DNA from: Sporodiniella umbellata | Taxonomy: Eukaryota > Mucoromycota > Mucoromycetes > Mucorales > Rhizopodaceae | Assembly (NCBI GenBank): GCA_025677835.1 | Contig: JAIXMR010000050.1 | Location: 62,001-126,000, forward strand | DNA length: 64,000 bases | Reading direction: 5' to 3' | Shown here: piece by piece, positions 1 through 11,865 of the stretch | Layout: the number at the start of each line of letters is the position of its first letter | How positions within the stretch are numbered: position 1 is the first letter of the stretch | Made by a program: the position numbers and the translations under genes | The notes under the pieces: generated by a model | Told to the model about the DNA's origin: nothing | The model's input: only the letters and a program-made list of their open reading frames with translations | Databases searched by the model: none

Positions 1-330
1 GAGAAGTCTGATCAATTTCCACTATATTAATAGCGCCTTTTATGAGGAAACAAAAGATGAAGGCTACTTTTGGGATAACGTGTGAACAAATAGGACTTTT
101 TCAAAAGCAGTAAGCACTTTATTGTCAAGTTTGGTCTGAAAAGGAAAAAAAAAAAAAAAAAAAAAAAAACAGGAAATGCGCCATAGACTAGAGCGAACCA
201 AAATGTTTATTTCAGAAACTATTCGTCGGTAAGGCAAATGTCTTTGACTGCTCATGTGGCTAAACTTTTAGATTTTCGGATAGTTTGTAAACTTTGGGTG
301 TCTAATGAGTCAGACAGAGTAGCGGCCAGG

Positions 331-621
331 TTATGTGCGAATCTGTAAAGAGCAAAGGTGCAGAATCTGTTTTGGTTGAGAATACTCATGTGAGTATGAC
401 ACATCTGTCTTGAATATATTTATCTTGGTGTTGGATACAGTAGTGTATGTGCTAAAAAGACGGGTGAGACGATAGAGGTCAGTGGAAAAACGTAGAAAGG
501 TTGATATACCGCTTGCATAGACTAAGGTTTTAATTCGAAGAAGGGAAGGCGCTTTACAATGGAAAGACAGCAAGAAAGTTGATGGAAATCTAAACCTTGC
601 AGATTTGACATACAAAATCAA
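331..621 (-). pseudogene. LINE reverse transcriptase fragment (left arm mirror)
   Basis: Mirror of 17194-17484 with an open frame on the minus strand and the same NTKINIFKT motif. Two of the base differences from the right arm are the CpG/TpG-type transitions at 401 and 465. No start, promoter or downstream LINE domain is intact here. Confidence 0.48.
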
Positions 622-3119
622 GAGTTATATGAATGGATCAAAGGCCGCATGGAACAATAAAGAGGACTAAAGACTACTGTATCCGGGACCTCTAGGCTGA
701 TCCAGGGGGCTAGTCAAATGAGTTTTATTAACTGTTTATATTTGGTTCTGAAAGAAAAGACAGTCTATGGCTTATAAAAGTTCAGATGCCTGTATCGCGA
801 TTCTAAAGCAAATAGGATGAGCTTGATCATAGGCCTTCTATTGACCCAACAGTAGACATACTTCATCTGATCAGGGGTATTTGACTATTTTCTTGGTAGC
901 TTTTGTTGTCATGCCAATGTTCTATATAGAGCGATATGGTACAAGTAACTGTTATATATATATATATATATATTTGGGTAATACTATGGCAGATATGCAT
1001 CGTACGCTGATTGAGTGATCCATCAAACATCTCAACATTGATGTCAGTAGATAGTTACTATTCGCTTCTTCTTAGAACTATTTTATATGTAACTATCTAA
1101 TCTTAGTACATACTAAAGTCGATTAGACATATCAATAAAAACCTGTAAGATAGAAAAGAGAAAGGCTAAAAACCACTACAGGTGCCATCTCTACAGTCAG
1201 CTCTTTTGAAGACCAACTATTTATAAAATTTCTGTAGACTCTTACTTGGTAACTTGACAGTGATCATCAAATTGTATTCTTTTAGTAGTACAGGCGCTTT
1301 TTAGAGGCAACAAAACTTGTCTCCTCGACTTGTATAGCCCTCAAAATGGTTTAATAATTAGTGTTTGTATTTTTAACAAAAAAATACAAGATGTCAGCAA
1401 AGCTATAAGCAAAAACAGACTTAATATATATACATGATCTAAGAAAATAGCATGTCATAAATGTCTACTGCTATTAAAACGAATAGCTGCAATTTTATAA
1501 AGACTTTGATTACAAATACAAGCTACTCAAGAAGGCATTACATTTATCTTTATCTTTATCTTCTACAGTAGATAAAAGCCTAGAGTCTAAACTAAACTTT
1601 GTTAAGTGTCTACTGAGAATTATTCTAGAGCCTATGTAGTATCTAACGATTGTTTATTAGGTATATCATATAAAATGCAATCAATCAGCAGCAGAGGTCA
1701 AAAATAAAATAAAAATAATAATAAAAGAAAAAAAAAAAGACTATAATACTTCTAAGGAAAGCTAGACAGTGAAAATACAAACTTTGTGGGCGCGTGGTCT
1801 TATGTTTGTGTAGAGCAATAGCGAACAACACTAAAAAAAAAAAAAAAAAAAAAAACAGCCCATAGGAGACATGAGATATTTTACTTTTTTTTTTTTTTTC
1901 CGTAAAGGATGTGGTTTTATTAACTAAAGGTATTAAAATCCATATATCGTTGATCTTGTACGTCACAGTGAGAGGTATGTATTTGTTATGTGCTTAGGTT
2001 GCGGCATTGGATGAGGGTCTTGGTGATCACTTTTTATGTCTCACACACTACATCGCCGAAAAGTCCAATGTCAGTACAAACAGCATACTGTCAGCAGCAT
2101 GCAGGAACATAACATTAACAACTTGCGGTTGTTGATATAGTTAAAAGACATCAGTCTCAATCAAACGTTCTCCATGTCTTTAGGCTGGAAATTCAGGTAA
2201 AGTGTAAAACGAACCAGGTTTATTTCTATATAGGCCATTTCTTCACGCAAGCCGTTGGAAGGTAAGCGCCACTCCTGTCCTGATCTTACACAGCTAGAAT
2301 AGAAGAACTATAGTATCACCATAACAGCCACCCGCCCAAGAGTACAGTTTTCTATACTATAAGGATCTCCCCCTAGGCTCGACCTTCAAGTTCCAAAATT
2401 TTATCCACATACTGTATGATGAAGTCGTATTAGTGTAAGGTAACAGTTTTGCCATTTGACTTTGACCGTATTGCTTAGGGTAGAAGTCCATTCGTATTGA
2501 TAGTCTCTGAAGCCATTCTATGTATGGTTTATTATCGACCTGACCTTTCTCGGGGGTGTTCAGGATGAGCGGCCAAGCTAAAATAGCAAGGAATTGTCGC
2601 ATTTAACGTGTTTGTAACGTCTCTTATTGTACAACTGGATTTAACGCCGCCTTCCAAGATAAGAGGATACAATAAAGTGTACTTGAGACCTGATTTTAGT
2701 CTTTGATAGAAAGACTGGTATATACACGAGCAGATTCGTCGGTAAAGTTGCTTGGGTAACAACAGAGTACGAAGAAATTACCATAGCTTAGAAATAATGA
2801 GAGAGTTAGTTATTATCCCCCTTTTCCTGTGCAGACAGCTGATGTTAAGCGTAAAAATAACACTGGTATTGAGCTGCCCTTTCTTCAAACGCACGGCACC
2901 AAATGACAGAACCAGTTACTGGGAACCCCGAGTAGTGAGTTGGTTAATGTGACAGGCGGTCATGTTGATTTGTACTATCATGTTCCAACAAAAGTTGATT
3001 CCAGGAGCTAGGTATGGTTCTGCTCAAAGTAATGGCCTTCGTCTTCTTTATATTCGTTTTCGCATTGGACACTTGACTGTATTAACTCAGATGGTATTGT
3101 ACACTAAAGAAATCTGTAG

Positions 3120-3364
3120 ACAAAGATAAAAACACGCATTTGATCCGCATATGTGAGCATCTTAGCTGGGGACATTGACTACGGCATAGTGTTCTTGCAG
3201 AAGCGGTATCCTGTTATTATATCGTCTTACAGGATATGTTGCAGTAGTGACTCTAGGGCTACGTTAAAGAAGAAAAATGAGAGGAGATTGCCCTGACCTA
3301 AACCTCGTCCCTGTTTGATCACTTCTTTAAAATATCCATTGACACTAGCTTGGACGTTGTTACC

Positions 3365-3395
<31 letters not shown>

Positions 3396-3510
3396 TATGT
3401 AATGGACTTGATCCACGTTTCAAGGAACTCAGCTTTTTTCAGAACGAAACGTAGATAGAGTAGATGTACCCGATTGTAGGCTTTCTCTTGGTCCAGAAGA
3501 AATGACGCAC
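3120..3510 (-). pseudogene. Decayed L1-type LINE reverse transcriptase (left arm mirror)
   Basis: Mirror copy of the reverse transcriptase relic at 14310-14710. The DQEKAY segment lies near 3470-3498 and the YADQ segment near 3131-3160 on the minus strand. It has the same lesions, including the poly(A) block at 3364-3393 that corresponds to the T run of the other arm but differs in length. Shared lesions show that the element was already dead before the arm duplicated, or that the arms have been homogenised since. Confidence 0.72.
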
Positions 3511-4226
3511 TTTTTCATCAAAACTCGCTCTTCAATAAATAATAACATCTGCTAAATAAGAGTTAAACGAGGAATATAGTGTTTGACTGAGAATGTATCA
3601 ATATACTTTTGATGCCTTTTTTTTCTTTTCCTTTCTTTGACTTTGTCCCTATCATTTTGTTATTATACAGTGGATCACACAACTATAGCCTTTTGTTTCG
3701 TTCTAAAAGCTACAGTGTATTTCGTTTTGAGAGAAGCCTTGCCTTGCCACTTTGTTGTTTTTCATTACAATGACAAGGACTTTTTTTATAGAAGCCCCAT
3801 TTGGTTTCACTTGATTGATCATGTCAACAAAAAGAGTTTTTTTTATTGCTTTTTTTTTTAATAATATCTTGTTGAATACTCTTTGACTCAACTTTTCTCT
3901 GCTCCCCCCCCTTTTTTTTGTCTTACTGAGAGCTACTTCTTTCTACACTAAAAAAAAAAAAAAGAAAATGGGGCCAACAAGGTAATGCCTGATCACCAAT
4001 GTGGCTTTTGTTTCGTTTTTATATACTAAGAGCCGCAGAGCGCCTCTCTCTATTTTTGCTTTTCTTTGTTCTCACCTTATTGTTGTTGTGTGTTTCAGCA
4101 AGCTTGTTTTTAGAGATGCCTCTTCTTACTTATTACTGATTGTGAAGCAAGAAATTGAAAAGAAGCCTTGTTGCCGGTATTTCTTTATCAAAGTATCTGT
4201 TTTTTTACTCATGTGTATATCCGACA

Positions 4227-4591
4227 TTGTTGAAGCTATAATGAAGATCGTTGTGTAAGATGCTGTTTGATGATTAGTACTATACTTTTTTTTTTTTTTT
4301 TTTTGTGGTAAGCAAAGACAAAGAAAATGTTGAGTGACAACATTAGGACGTATTGTAGAGGAGATTGAATAGTAATCCAAATTAGTTGTCAGCACACAGA
4401 AACCCTTTTAGAATCGCCGCTTATCGTTAACGGCAATTTTGGAAGCAGATAGAAGGAGGCTAAAAATAAGTATCTGACTTTGTACTCCGACTTTTTTTGA
4501 CTAACATTCATTCTCAGCGTCTGTAGCGAACGGAAAATAACCCGATACAGTAGTCACGTGACACTTGTGGCGGCAAAGGTAGTGCTTTATG
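4227..4591 (+). repeat. Dispersed 365-bp repeat, copy A
   Basis: This unit begins at the GAAGCTATAATG segment and ends at GTGCTTTATG. It recurs as copy B in the right arm and as copy C at 19407-19770 outside the arms. It includes a T run of variable length near 4286-4303, GTGGTAAGCAAAGACAAAG, the palindrome GTCACGTGAC near 4555-4562, and a GCGGCAAAGG segment. No protein is recognisable and no clear target-site duplication or TG..CA ends are seen, so a solo LTR, SINE or other repeat cannot be decided. Confidence 0.85.
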
Positions 4592-4668
4592 CTGAGCATA
4601 AAGGACTATTCGAAATTTCCTTGACACACTTTTTTTTTTTAGTGTGTGAATATTTTCACACTAAGAAA
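4585..4668. repeat. Hairpin cluster at the edge of repeat copy A
   Basis: A perfect 19-nt palindrome, CTTTATGCT-G-AGCATAAAG, spans 4585-4603. It is followed within 50 bp by two short inverted pairs: ACACAC(T-run)GTGTGT around 4625-4647, and TAGTGTG(10-nt loop)CACACTA around 4641-4665. The mirror copy lies around 13155-13240. Copy C of the dispersed repeat ends inside the left half of the first palindrome. Confidence 0.7.
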
Positions 4669-4982
4669 ACACAAAAAGGTTAATATTTTTTTTAAAAAAA
4701 GACACTAGAATACAGCTTAACTTTGAAACGTACAGCCCTACAGGTATATATTTCAAAGTCAGTAAATTGAATATTTGTAGCCTATTCCACCATGTTGTAA
4801 AGATTTGAAAAAAACAAATAAAATAAAAGACAAAACAAAACGAAAAGCGCATAGACATATATCAGTATATGAATTTTTTATACAGATAGAACTAAGTAGG
4901 CAACTTGAAGGCTGCATATTCCTGAGTTGAAATTTTGTATAATCCGCTGAACTTTTTTCCCTTGTACCCCTTCAATATGGTT

Positions 4983-5027
<45 letters not shown>

Positions 5028-5307
5028 CTCCTGAAAAAAAGGGGTCAAAACAAAACAAAATAAGCCCAATTTTTTTTTTTTTTTTTTTTTTTTTGAAGAA
5101 AATACCGAATACTTTGCAAGTTTTGTAAGCAGTTTATACTTGTACTTAGCATTCATTTTTTTTTTTTTTTTTTTTTTTTGTTTCTGATAAAAATGTTTCT
5201 TAATTTTTGTATCTAGAAGTCTTAAGAATTTCTAAAAATACAAAAATAACGATACTTTTTTAAGGTTTAATGACTCAATTATGATAATAACAAAAAAAAA
5301 AAAAAAA

Positions 5308-5327
5308 GGGAGAGAATTTTGTAAAAA

Positions 5328-5359
<32 letters not shown>

Positions 5360-5390
5360 AAAAAAAAGGGAAAAAATTTTGTTAAAAAAA
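5308..5390. repeat. Tandem GGGAGAGAATTTTGT/CAAAA unit, two copies
   Basis: The left arm has two units that begin GGGA.A.AATTTTGT and are separated by CAAAA repeats and A runs. The corresponding part of the right arm (12422-12535) has three units. Purely low-complexity sequence with no coding sense. Confidence 0.75.
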
Positions 5391-5699
5391 ACCCCCGTAT
5401 GATACAATACAAAATTTTATATATAAATTCTTTTTTTTTCTTTTCTTTTTTTCTTTACTTTACTTTTACAAAAGTTTTTTAAAGTTAGTAAAATATATAA
5501 TTCATTTACGTGTCTCTAACAATTATATTTATTTGTACATATATGTCGTTCTAGTAGATTTAGTGATATTCAGCAAGACTTGCTCTCAAGACCCTTTTTT
5601 TTTAAGGTATAGCCTGCAATAAAGAACTACTTATACTTATACACATACACTGTGTTATCTGATAGGACACTTGGTAGTCTAGGTGGTTACGCATTTTTC

Positions 5700-5952
5700 T
5701 TGTAACACCTAAGAAGGCGGCCACCGAAGCACCCGCCGCACACCTTTGCATGGATTCGAATGCATGCTCTGCTTTGACAAAGGTCGATGCAGTTTTGGCG
5801 GTATGGGGCTGACTACCAACTATCAGATCTGCGGGGAGAGTTTAGAGGAAATGACCTCACTATCGGGCGATTTGGTGCCCGTTGTCGAACCACTTCCGGT
5901 AGCTGCAAGAGCGAAAGAACGGGTCGCGATTCTCTTCCCCAACACAATAACA
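5700..5952. other. GC-richer island of unknown origin (left arm)
   Basis: About 250 bp with clearly higher GC than its surroundings, bounded by A runs. Plus-strand frames give MHGFECMLCFDKGRC and a second overlapping open frame (MQFWRYGADYQLSDLRG). On the minus strand FVKAEHAFESMQRCAAGAS is open. I cannot assign any of these to a family. The composition suggests a relic of coding sequence or a captured transposon piece. The mirror is 11866-12118. Confidence 0.4.
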
Positions 5953-6116
5953 AAAAAAAAAAAAAAAACTAGTGTCCTTCATAAATCAAATAAATTGAGT
6001 CTTTCGTCTTTTCTTTTTTTTTTTTTTTTTTTTTACTTCATATCAATAAATTTGAAACCTAGTACTATTTCTGTATCTTAATTTTCTCAAAAATGTTTAC
6101 ATTTCTTTGGTTCGCT

Positions 6117-6147
<31 letters not shown>

Positions 6148-8140
6148 GAATCATGTCTCTCCATGTTAAGCATTTGTGCAATGCAATCTGCCATACTGCA
6201 AAAACAACTTTCTTATACACTGAAGATATAAAAAAAGAAGCAAATAAACGAGCTGTAAAAGGTTTTTTTTTAAAAAAAATTGCTAATGCAGCTAAAACCA
6301 TATAGAGATTTGTGTCATGTCAAATTTAACAATGCAAAGCTTTTTGAATGACCTTACCTTTTTTTTTCATACCCTTTTCTCTTTAAAGTACAGCGAAACA
6401 AAAGCAAGCGTTTTTAGTATACTTGAGTCTAAAAGACTTGAATGCCTACTATAATCAAGATCACTTTTCTCAATGCCAAGAATGCTTTGAAATGCAAAAA
6501 AGGATTTTTTTAAAAAAAAAAAAGAAAAAAGCTAAAAACAGTAAAAACAATACCAATAATATCATAAATGGTTTCAAACAAGAAAAAAGAAAGAAAACTG
6601 TGAACATTGCAAGTTGGGCTAATCTGCAAAGTTGGTACATTTCTTAAGCAATTAGCGGTCTAGATCTAGAAAAAAAGTTATGTGTACCCTCATATAAGCT
6701 TTGGTGATTCCAAATAAAACCAAAACAAGCAGAGAATAAAAATGAGCACCCTACCCTTTTTTTTTTTTTTTTTTGTAATCAAAGACTATAGGATTTGTGT
6801 GCCTGGACAAACAGTTATTGAGCTACTTTTCTAGCTCCGAATGAATTTAGGCTTCAGTTCATCAGAAGCTATCAAAAAACAAGACAAAGCAAAAATCGTT
6901 TTGGAACTTGCAATTTAGTCTAAACTTAGCTTCAATAAAAAGCCTTATAAAATTACACTTGGTTTTTTCTGTTTACCTAAATTGGCTCTCCTCATTTTTA
7001 ATGATGACAGTAGAATCTTGTTAATTGAAACCTTCATTACAACAATATATCGTTTTGCAGTCAAAATTTTGCCACTGTATATAAAAGTACTCCAAGTGGT
7101 CTCTAGGTGACTACAGGAAGTTTTATAGAGAAATTGTGTGTCATAAATATTATAGCTTCAAGCTTTTGTTATATGGTTATGCGGAGATAAAAATCCGGCT
7201 TGACAAGCGGAGACTATTTTCAAATATGTCAACTGTAACTCTTAGCTATAACGAATAAACGAACTTTGTTTTGCTTTCATTTTCTTTTACTATACCAAAA
7301 GCTAAAGAAAACTAAAACTCTATATAAAGCCCCCGTTAGAGTTTTTGTTTGATTTCAAGCATCAAGATGCTGGATTGTCTGATTAGTGACATTCATTACT
7401 GTTCTTATAAGCCGACTCAAGGTTGCTTTTTTTCAAGAAATAGTAGAAAAGGTTCAGAAAACAGTAAAAATAAAAAAATACATATTAAAGCGAAATGCTT
7501 TGGAAATGAAAGCTATTTTAAAAAGAAATATCGACTTTTTGAATCTGTTGCAATTCAAATGTTTACATGATGCCATTGACATGATGTTCAAAAGATCTCA
7601 TACAGCCTTATTTTATTTTTTTTGTAAATTTCTTTCAAGCTCTACAAGATTGCGCTTTTAATTAGAAACATAAATAAAAAATACGATTTTTTTTTCGCTT
7701 CTGTTATACATAAGAAATTATACCAAAAAAAAAAAAAAAAAAAAAACAAAGCAAACTAAACTAAAATGCAAGCAAAAGTTCGAAAAAACTTAAAATTTTG
7801 TTGCTAAGATATAAAGCTGAAAATAATCAATATACAAATAAGCAAAATTATACCAGATTTTCACAAAAACTATGTAGTAGCACCAGTAAAAAAGAAAAGC
7901 AAAGTTGCTAGCTTTCACTGAGTTTTTTATACAACGAATAGCATTTGTAACAAATGTTGTACAAACATTTTGTATATGATATTTATCAAATATCAGCTTG
8001 TTTTTGTAGCTATCTTAGTACTGTGCTGTCAATATGCAACCAAAAAATACAGAATAAAAATAAAAATAAAAAAACCAAAAACAAACAAAAAGAAAAGTTA
8101 TTTGGGCCAATTGGTTTTTTTTATTACATTGAGAACCAAG

Positions 8141-8305
8141 CTATGGAACTGCTTGATCCTCAACGTCAACTGAGTGCATTGTCTGCACAGGGTCTTCTGG
8201 CACCAGAGCAGACGCGATTTCGAGGGACAACAAGACACCCTCGTTCAATATAGGCAGTGTTTGCCTGGTTTCTTGTTGAGGCACGGTTTGTTCTTCGTAG
8301 TCCAT
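8141..8305 (-). CDS. Small 54-residue ORF, unknown function (left arm mirror)
   Basis: Mirror of the ORF at 9503-9667, identical in sequence, reading away from the central spacer. The opposite strand of the same island is also open (MELLDPQRQLSALSAQ...). Because the composition itself creates open frames, coding status is uncertain. Confidence 0.3.
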   Translation of the reverse strand: MDYEEQTVPQQETRQTLPILNEGVLLSLEIASALVPEDPVQTMHSVDVEDQAVP

Positions 8306-8541
8306 CTTGTTAAATTTATGTGATAATTCTTCATTCGGTTGAGCAAAACGTCTACCATTTATACTAAATCAGTTTTCACAATTTGGATCAAAGCCTAGTA
8401 ATCTTTATACTTTTAAAAACCCCACATAGAAGCGATACTTTAACCGTCGAGGGTTTATAGTTTTTTTTAAAGTTCATAGCTAACAAAAAGCGCTGTTCAA
8501 TCAACAGTACACTGTCGATTAAAAGATGAGAACAGAAAGAC

Positions 8542-9266
8542 ATGATTGTGGAGCTTGTACTGGTTTTTTCTATACATTTCAGTATTGTTATAAAAACTTT
8601 AAAACAAACTCGGAAAAAATTTTTAGTATCACTTTATATAAAACTTGTTGCTGAGCAATGCTACTTGCTTTTTTAAAAACTATACTTACTAAACATTATT
8701 GAGCTTAAAAATAGTTTATTTGGTTTCTTTGAAAATAAAACACGGTTAAATTTTAAAAATAGCCATAAAAGCTGCATTTTTTTAACACACAAAATTCTTT
8801 GCTACCATTTCGACTTTTCCTTTTTTTTATTTATAAACCAAAACTCACATTTAAAAAGTGATTAAGCGTTTTAAAATAATGGTATGATATGACTTGTAAT
8901 AATTGTACGCACTACGTTATTAATCATGAAGAAAAGCTGCATTTAAAGTCTACATTGTCAAAATTCTCAGGGTAATGCACACAAATGCTTTGCAGAGTTG
9001 GAAAGTTTTTTTTTTTTGTTACTAAAATAAAAATGTTTTTTCAATGTTTCTAAACAATAAAAAAATTGTTGCAATTTTAATTTTGGGTATGTACACAAAA
9101 AAGACTAACGTTATATGAAAAAAAAAATTGCTAAACCCTATGATTTTTTTCAAAGACAATACAAAGCCTAGAAAAAGTATGTAAAATACTTTATAAAAAA
9201 GCAGTTTTTACTGTGTTTATCAGCTACATTATTGTGACCGTATACATTAAATTCTCTCTATACCAC
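8542..9266. other. Unique AT-rich spacer between the inverted arms
   Basis: About 725 bp that is not mirrored, lying exactly at the centre of the inverted repeat. Sampled lines are roughly three quarters A+T, with T runs and A runs of 6-10 nt, and no open reading frame of useful length on either strand. It has no match to the neighbouring repeat units that I can see. Its position and composition make it the candidate core of a centromere-like or replication-related structure, which is an inference. Confidence 0.6.
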
Positions 9267-9502
9267 GTCTTTCTGTTCTCGTCTTTTAATCGACAGTGTA
9301 CTGTTGATTGAACAGCGCTTTTTGTTAGCTATGAACTTTAAAAAAAACTATAAACCCTCGACGGTTAAAGTATCGCTTCTATGTGGGGTTTTTAAAAGTA
9401 TAAAGATTACTAGGCTTTGATCCAAATTGTGAAAACTGATTTAGTATAAATGGTAGACGTTTTGCTCAACCGAATGAAGAATTATCACATAAATTTAACA
9501 AG

Positions 9503-9667
9503 ATGGACTACGAAGAACAAACCGTGCCTCAACAAGAAACCAGGCAAACACTGCCTATATTGAACGAGGGTGTCTTGTTGTCCCTCGAAATCGCGTCTGC
9601 TCTGGTGCCAGAAGACCCTGTGCAGACAATGCACTCAGTTGACGTTGAGGATCAAGCAGTTCCATAG
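9503..9667 (+). CDS. Small 54-residue ORF, unknown function (right arm)
   Basis: An ATG-initiated ORF of 54 codons encodes an acidic peptide beginning MDYEEQTVPQQE and ending VEDQAVP. It stands out because its base composition is near 50% GC inside very AT-rich DNA, and because it is unchanged between the two arms. No family is recognised. It may be the first exon of a longer gene, a transposon fragment, or a chance ORF in a GC island. It starts about 235 bp outside the spacer. Confidence 0.3.
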   Translation: MDYEEQTVPQQETRQTLPILNEGVLLSLEIASALVPEDPVQTMHSVDVEDQAVP

Positions 9668-10145
9668 CTTGGTTCTCAATGTAATAAAAAAAACCAATTG
9701 GCCCAAATAACTTTTCTTTTTGTTTGTTTTTGGTTTTTTTATTTTTATTTTTATTCTGTATTTTTTGGTTGCATATTGACAGCACAGTACTAAGATAGCT
9801 ACAAAAACAAGCTGATATTTGATAAATATCATATACAAAATGTTTGTACAACATTTGTTACAAATGCTATTCGTTGTATAAAAAACTCAGTGAAAGCTAG
9901 CAACTTTGCTTTTCTTTTTTACTGGTGCTACTACATAGTTTTTGTGAAAATCTGGTATAATTTTGCTTATTTGTATATTGATTATTTTCAGCTTTATATC
10001 TTAGCAACAAAATTTTAAGTTTTTTCGAACTTTTGCTTGCATTTTAGTTTAGTTTGCTTTGTTTTTTTTTTTTTTTTTTTTTGGTATAATTTCTTATGTA
10101 TAACAGAAGCGAAAAAAAAATCGTATTTTTTATTTATGTTTCTAA

Positions 10146-10457
10146 TTAAAAGCGCAATCTTGTAGAGCTTGAAAGAAATTTACAAAAAAAATAAAATAAG
10201 GCTGTATGAGATCTTTTGAACATCATGTCAATGGCATCATGTAAACATTTGAATTGCAACAGATTCAAAAAGTCGATATTTCTTTTTAAAATAGCTTTCA
10301 TTTCCAAAGCATTTCGCTTTAATATGTATTTTTTTATTTTTACTGTTTTCTGAACCTTTTCTACTATTTCTGAAAAAAAGCAACCTTGAGTCGGCTTATA
10401 AGAACAGTAATGAATGTCACTAATCAGACAATCCAGCATCTTGATGCTTGAAATCAA
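10146..10457 (-). CDS. Hypothetical 103-residue ORF (right arm); frameshifted in left arm
   Basis: An open frame begins MISSIKMLDCLISDIHY and is Lys/Phe-rich. In the left arm (7349-7661, plus strand) one extra A after the T run near 7433 breaks the frame into two overlapping ORFs. The region is very AT-rich, so a lysine-rich ORF of this size can arise by chance, and no family is recognised. It is recorded because the indel gives a direct arm-to-arm difference. Confidence 0.2.
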   Translation of the reverse strand: MISSIKMLDCLISDIHYCSYKPTQGCFFSEIVEKVQKTVKIKKYILKRNALEMKAILKRNIDFLNLLQFKCLHDAIDMMFKRSHTALFYFFCKFLSSSTRLRF

Positions 10458-11657
10458 ACAAAAACTCTAACGGGGGCTTTATATAGAGTTTTATTTTTCT
10501 TTAGCTTTTGGTATAGTAAAAGAAAATGAAAGCAAAACAAAGTTCGTTTATTCGTTATAGCAAGAGTTACAGTTGACATATTTGAAAATAGTCTCCGCTT
10601 GTCAAGCCGGATTTTTATCTCCGCATAACCATATAACAAAAGCTTGAAGCTATAATATTTATGACACACAATTTCTCTATAAAACTTCCTGTAGTCACCT
10701 AGAGACCACTTGGAGTACTTTTATATACAGTGGCAAAATTTTGACTGCAAAACGATATATTGTTGTAATGAAGGTTTCAATTAACAAGATTCTACTGTCA
10801 TCATTAAAAATGAGGAGAGCCAATTTAGGTAAACAGAAAAAACCAAGTGCAATTTTATAAGGCTTTTTATTGAAGCTAAGTTTAGACTAAATTGCAAGTT
10901 CCAAAACGATTTTTGCTTTGTCTTGTTTTTTGATAGCTTCTGATGAACTGAAGCCTAAATTCATTCGGAGCTAGAAAAGTAGCTCAATAACTGTTTGTCC
11001 AGGCACACAAATCCTATAGTCTTTGATTACAAAAAAAAAAAAAAAAAAGGGTAGGGTGCTCATTTTTATTCTCTGCTTGTTTTGGTTTTATTTGGAATCA
11101 CCAAAGCTTATATGAGGGTACACATAACTTTTTTTCTAGATCTAGACCGCTAATTGCTTAAGAAATGTACCAACTTTGCAGATTAGCCCAACTTGCAATG
11201 TTCACAGTTTTCTTTCTTTTTTCTTGTTTGAAACCATTTATGATATTATTGGTATTGTTTTTGCTGTTTTTAGCTTTTTTCTTTTTTTTTTTTAAAAAAA
11301 TCCTTTTTTGCATTTCAAAGCATTCTTGGCATTGAGAAAAGTGATCTTGATTATAGTAGGCATTCAAGTCTTTTAGACTCAAGTATACTAAAAACGCTTG
11401 CTTTTGTTTCGCTGTACTTTAAAGAGAAAAGGGTATGAAAAAAAAAGGTAAGGTCATTCAAAAAGCTTTGCATTGTTAAATTTGACATGACACAAATCTC
11501 TATATGGTTTTAGCTGCATTAGCAATTTTTTTTAAAAAAAAACCTTTTACAGCTCGTTTATTTGCTTCTTTTTTTATATCTTCAGTGTATAAGAAAGTTG
11601 TTTTTGCAGTATGGCAGATTGCATTGCACAAATGCTTAACATGGAGAGACATGATTC

Positions 11658-11691
<34 letters not shown>

Positions 11692-11767
11692 CGAACCAAA
11701 GAAATGTAAACATTTTTGAGAAAATTAAGATACAGAAATAGTACTAGGTTTCAAATTTATTGATATG

Positions 11768-11799
<32 letters not shown>

Positions 11800-11865
11800 G
11801 AAAAGACGAAAGACTCAATTTATTTGATTTATGAAGGACACTAGTTTTTTTTTTTTTTTGTTATT

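Larger units (their letters stand above)
1..8541. repeat. Left arm of giant inverted repeat (outer end cut by window)
   Basis: This segment is the reverse complement of 9267-17815. Base 1 pairs with 17815 and base 8541 with 9267, and small ORFs recur in mirror image along the whole length (for example 8253-7954 against 9555-9854). Differences are sparse single-base changes, mostly transitions, plus homopolymer length changes and one tandem copy-number change. Homology reaches base 1, so the true outer end lies outside the window. The arm is AT-rich and has no intact conserved gene. It holds decayed LINE pieces, one 365-bp dispersed repeat copy and small ORF islands, listed separately. Confidence 0.97.

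Noticed and set aside
4878..5156. Lys/Phe-rich ORFs around long A/T runs (also many others in the first 20 kb)
   Set aside because: The reading frames exist because homopolymer runs lack stops; no protein-like composition outside the runs.
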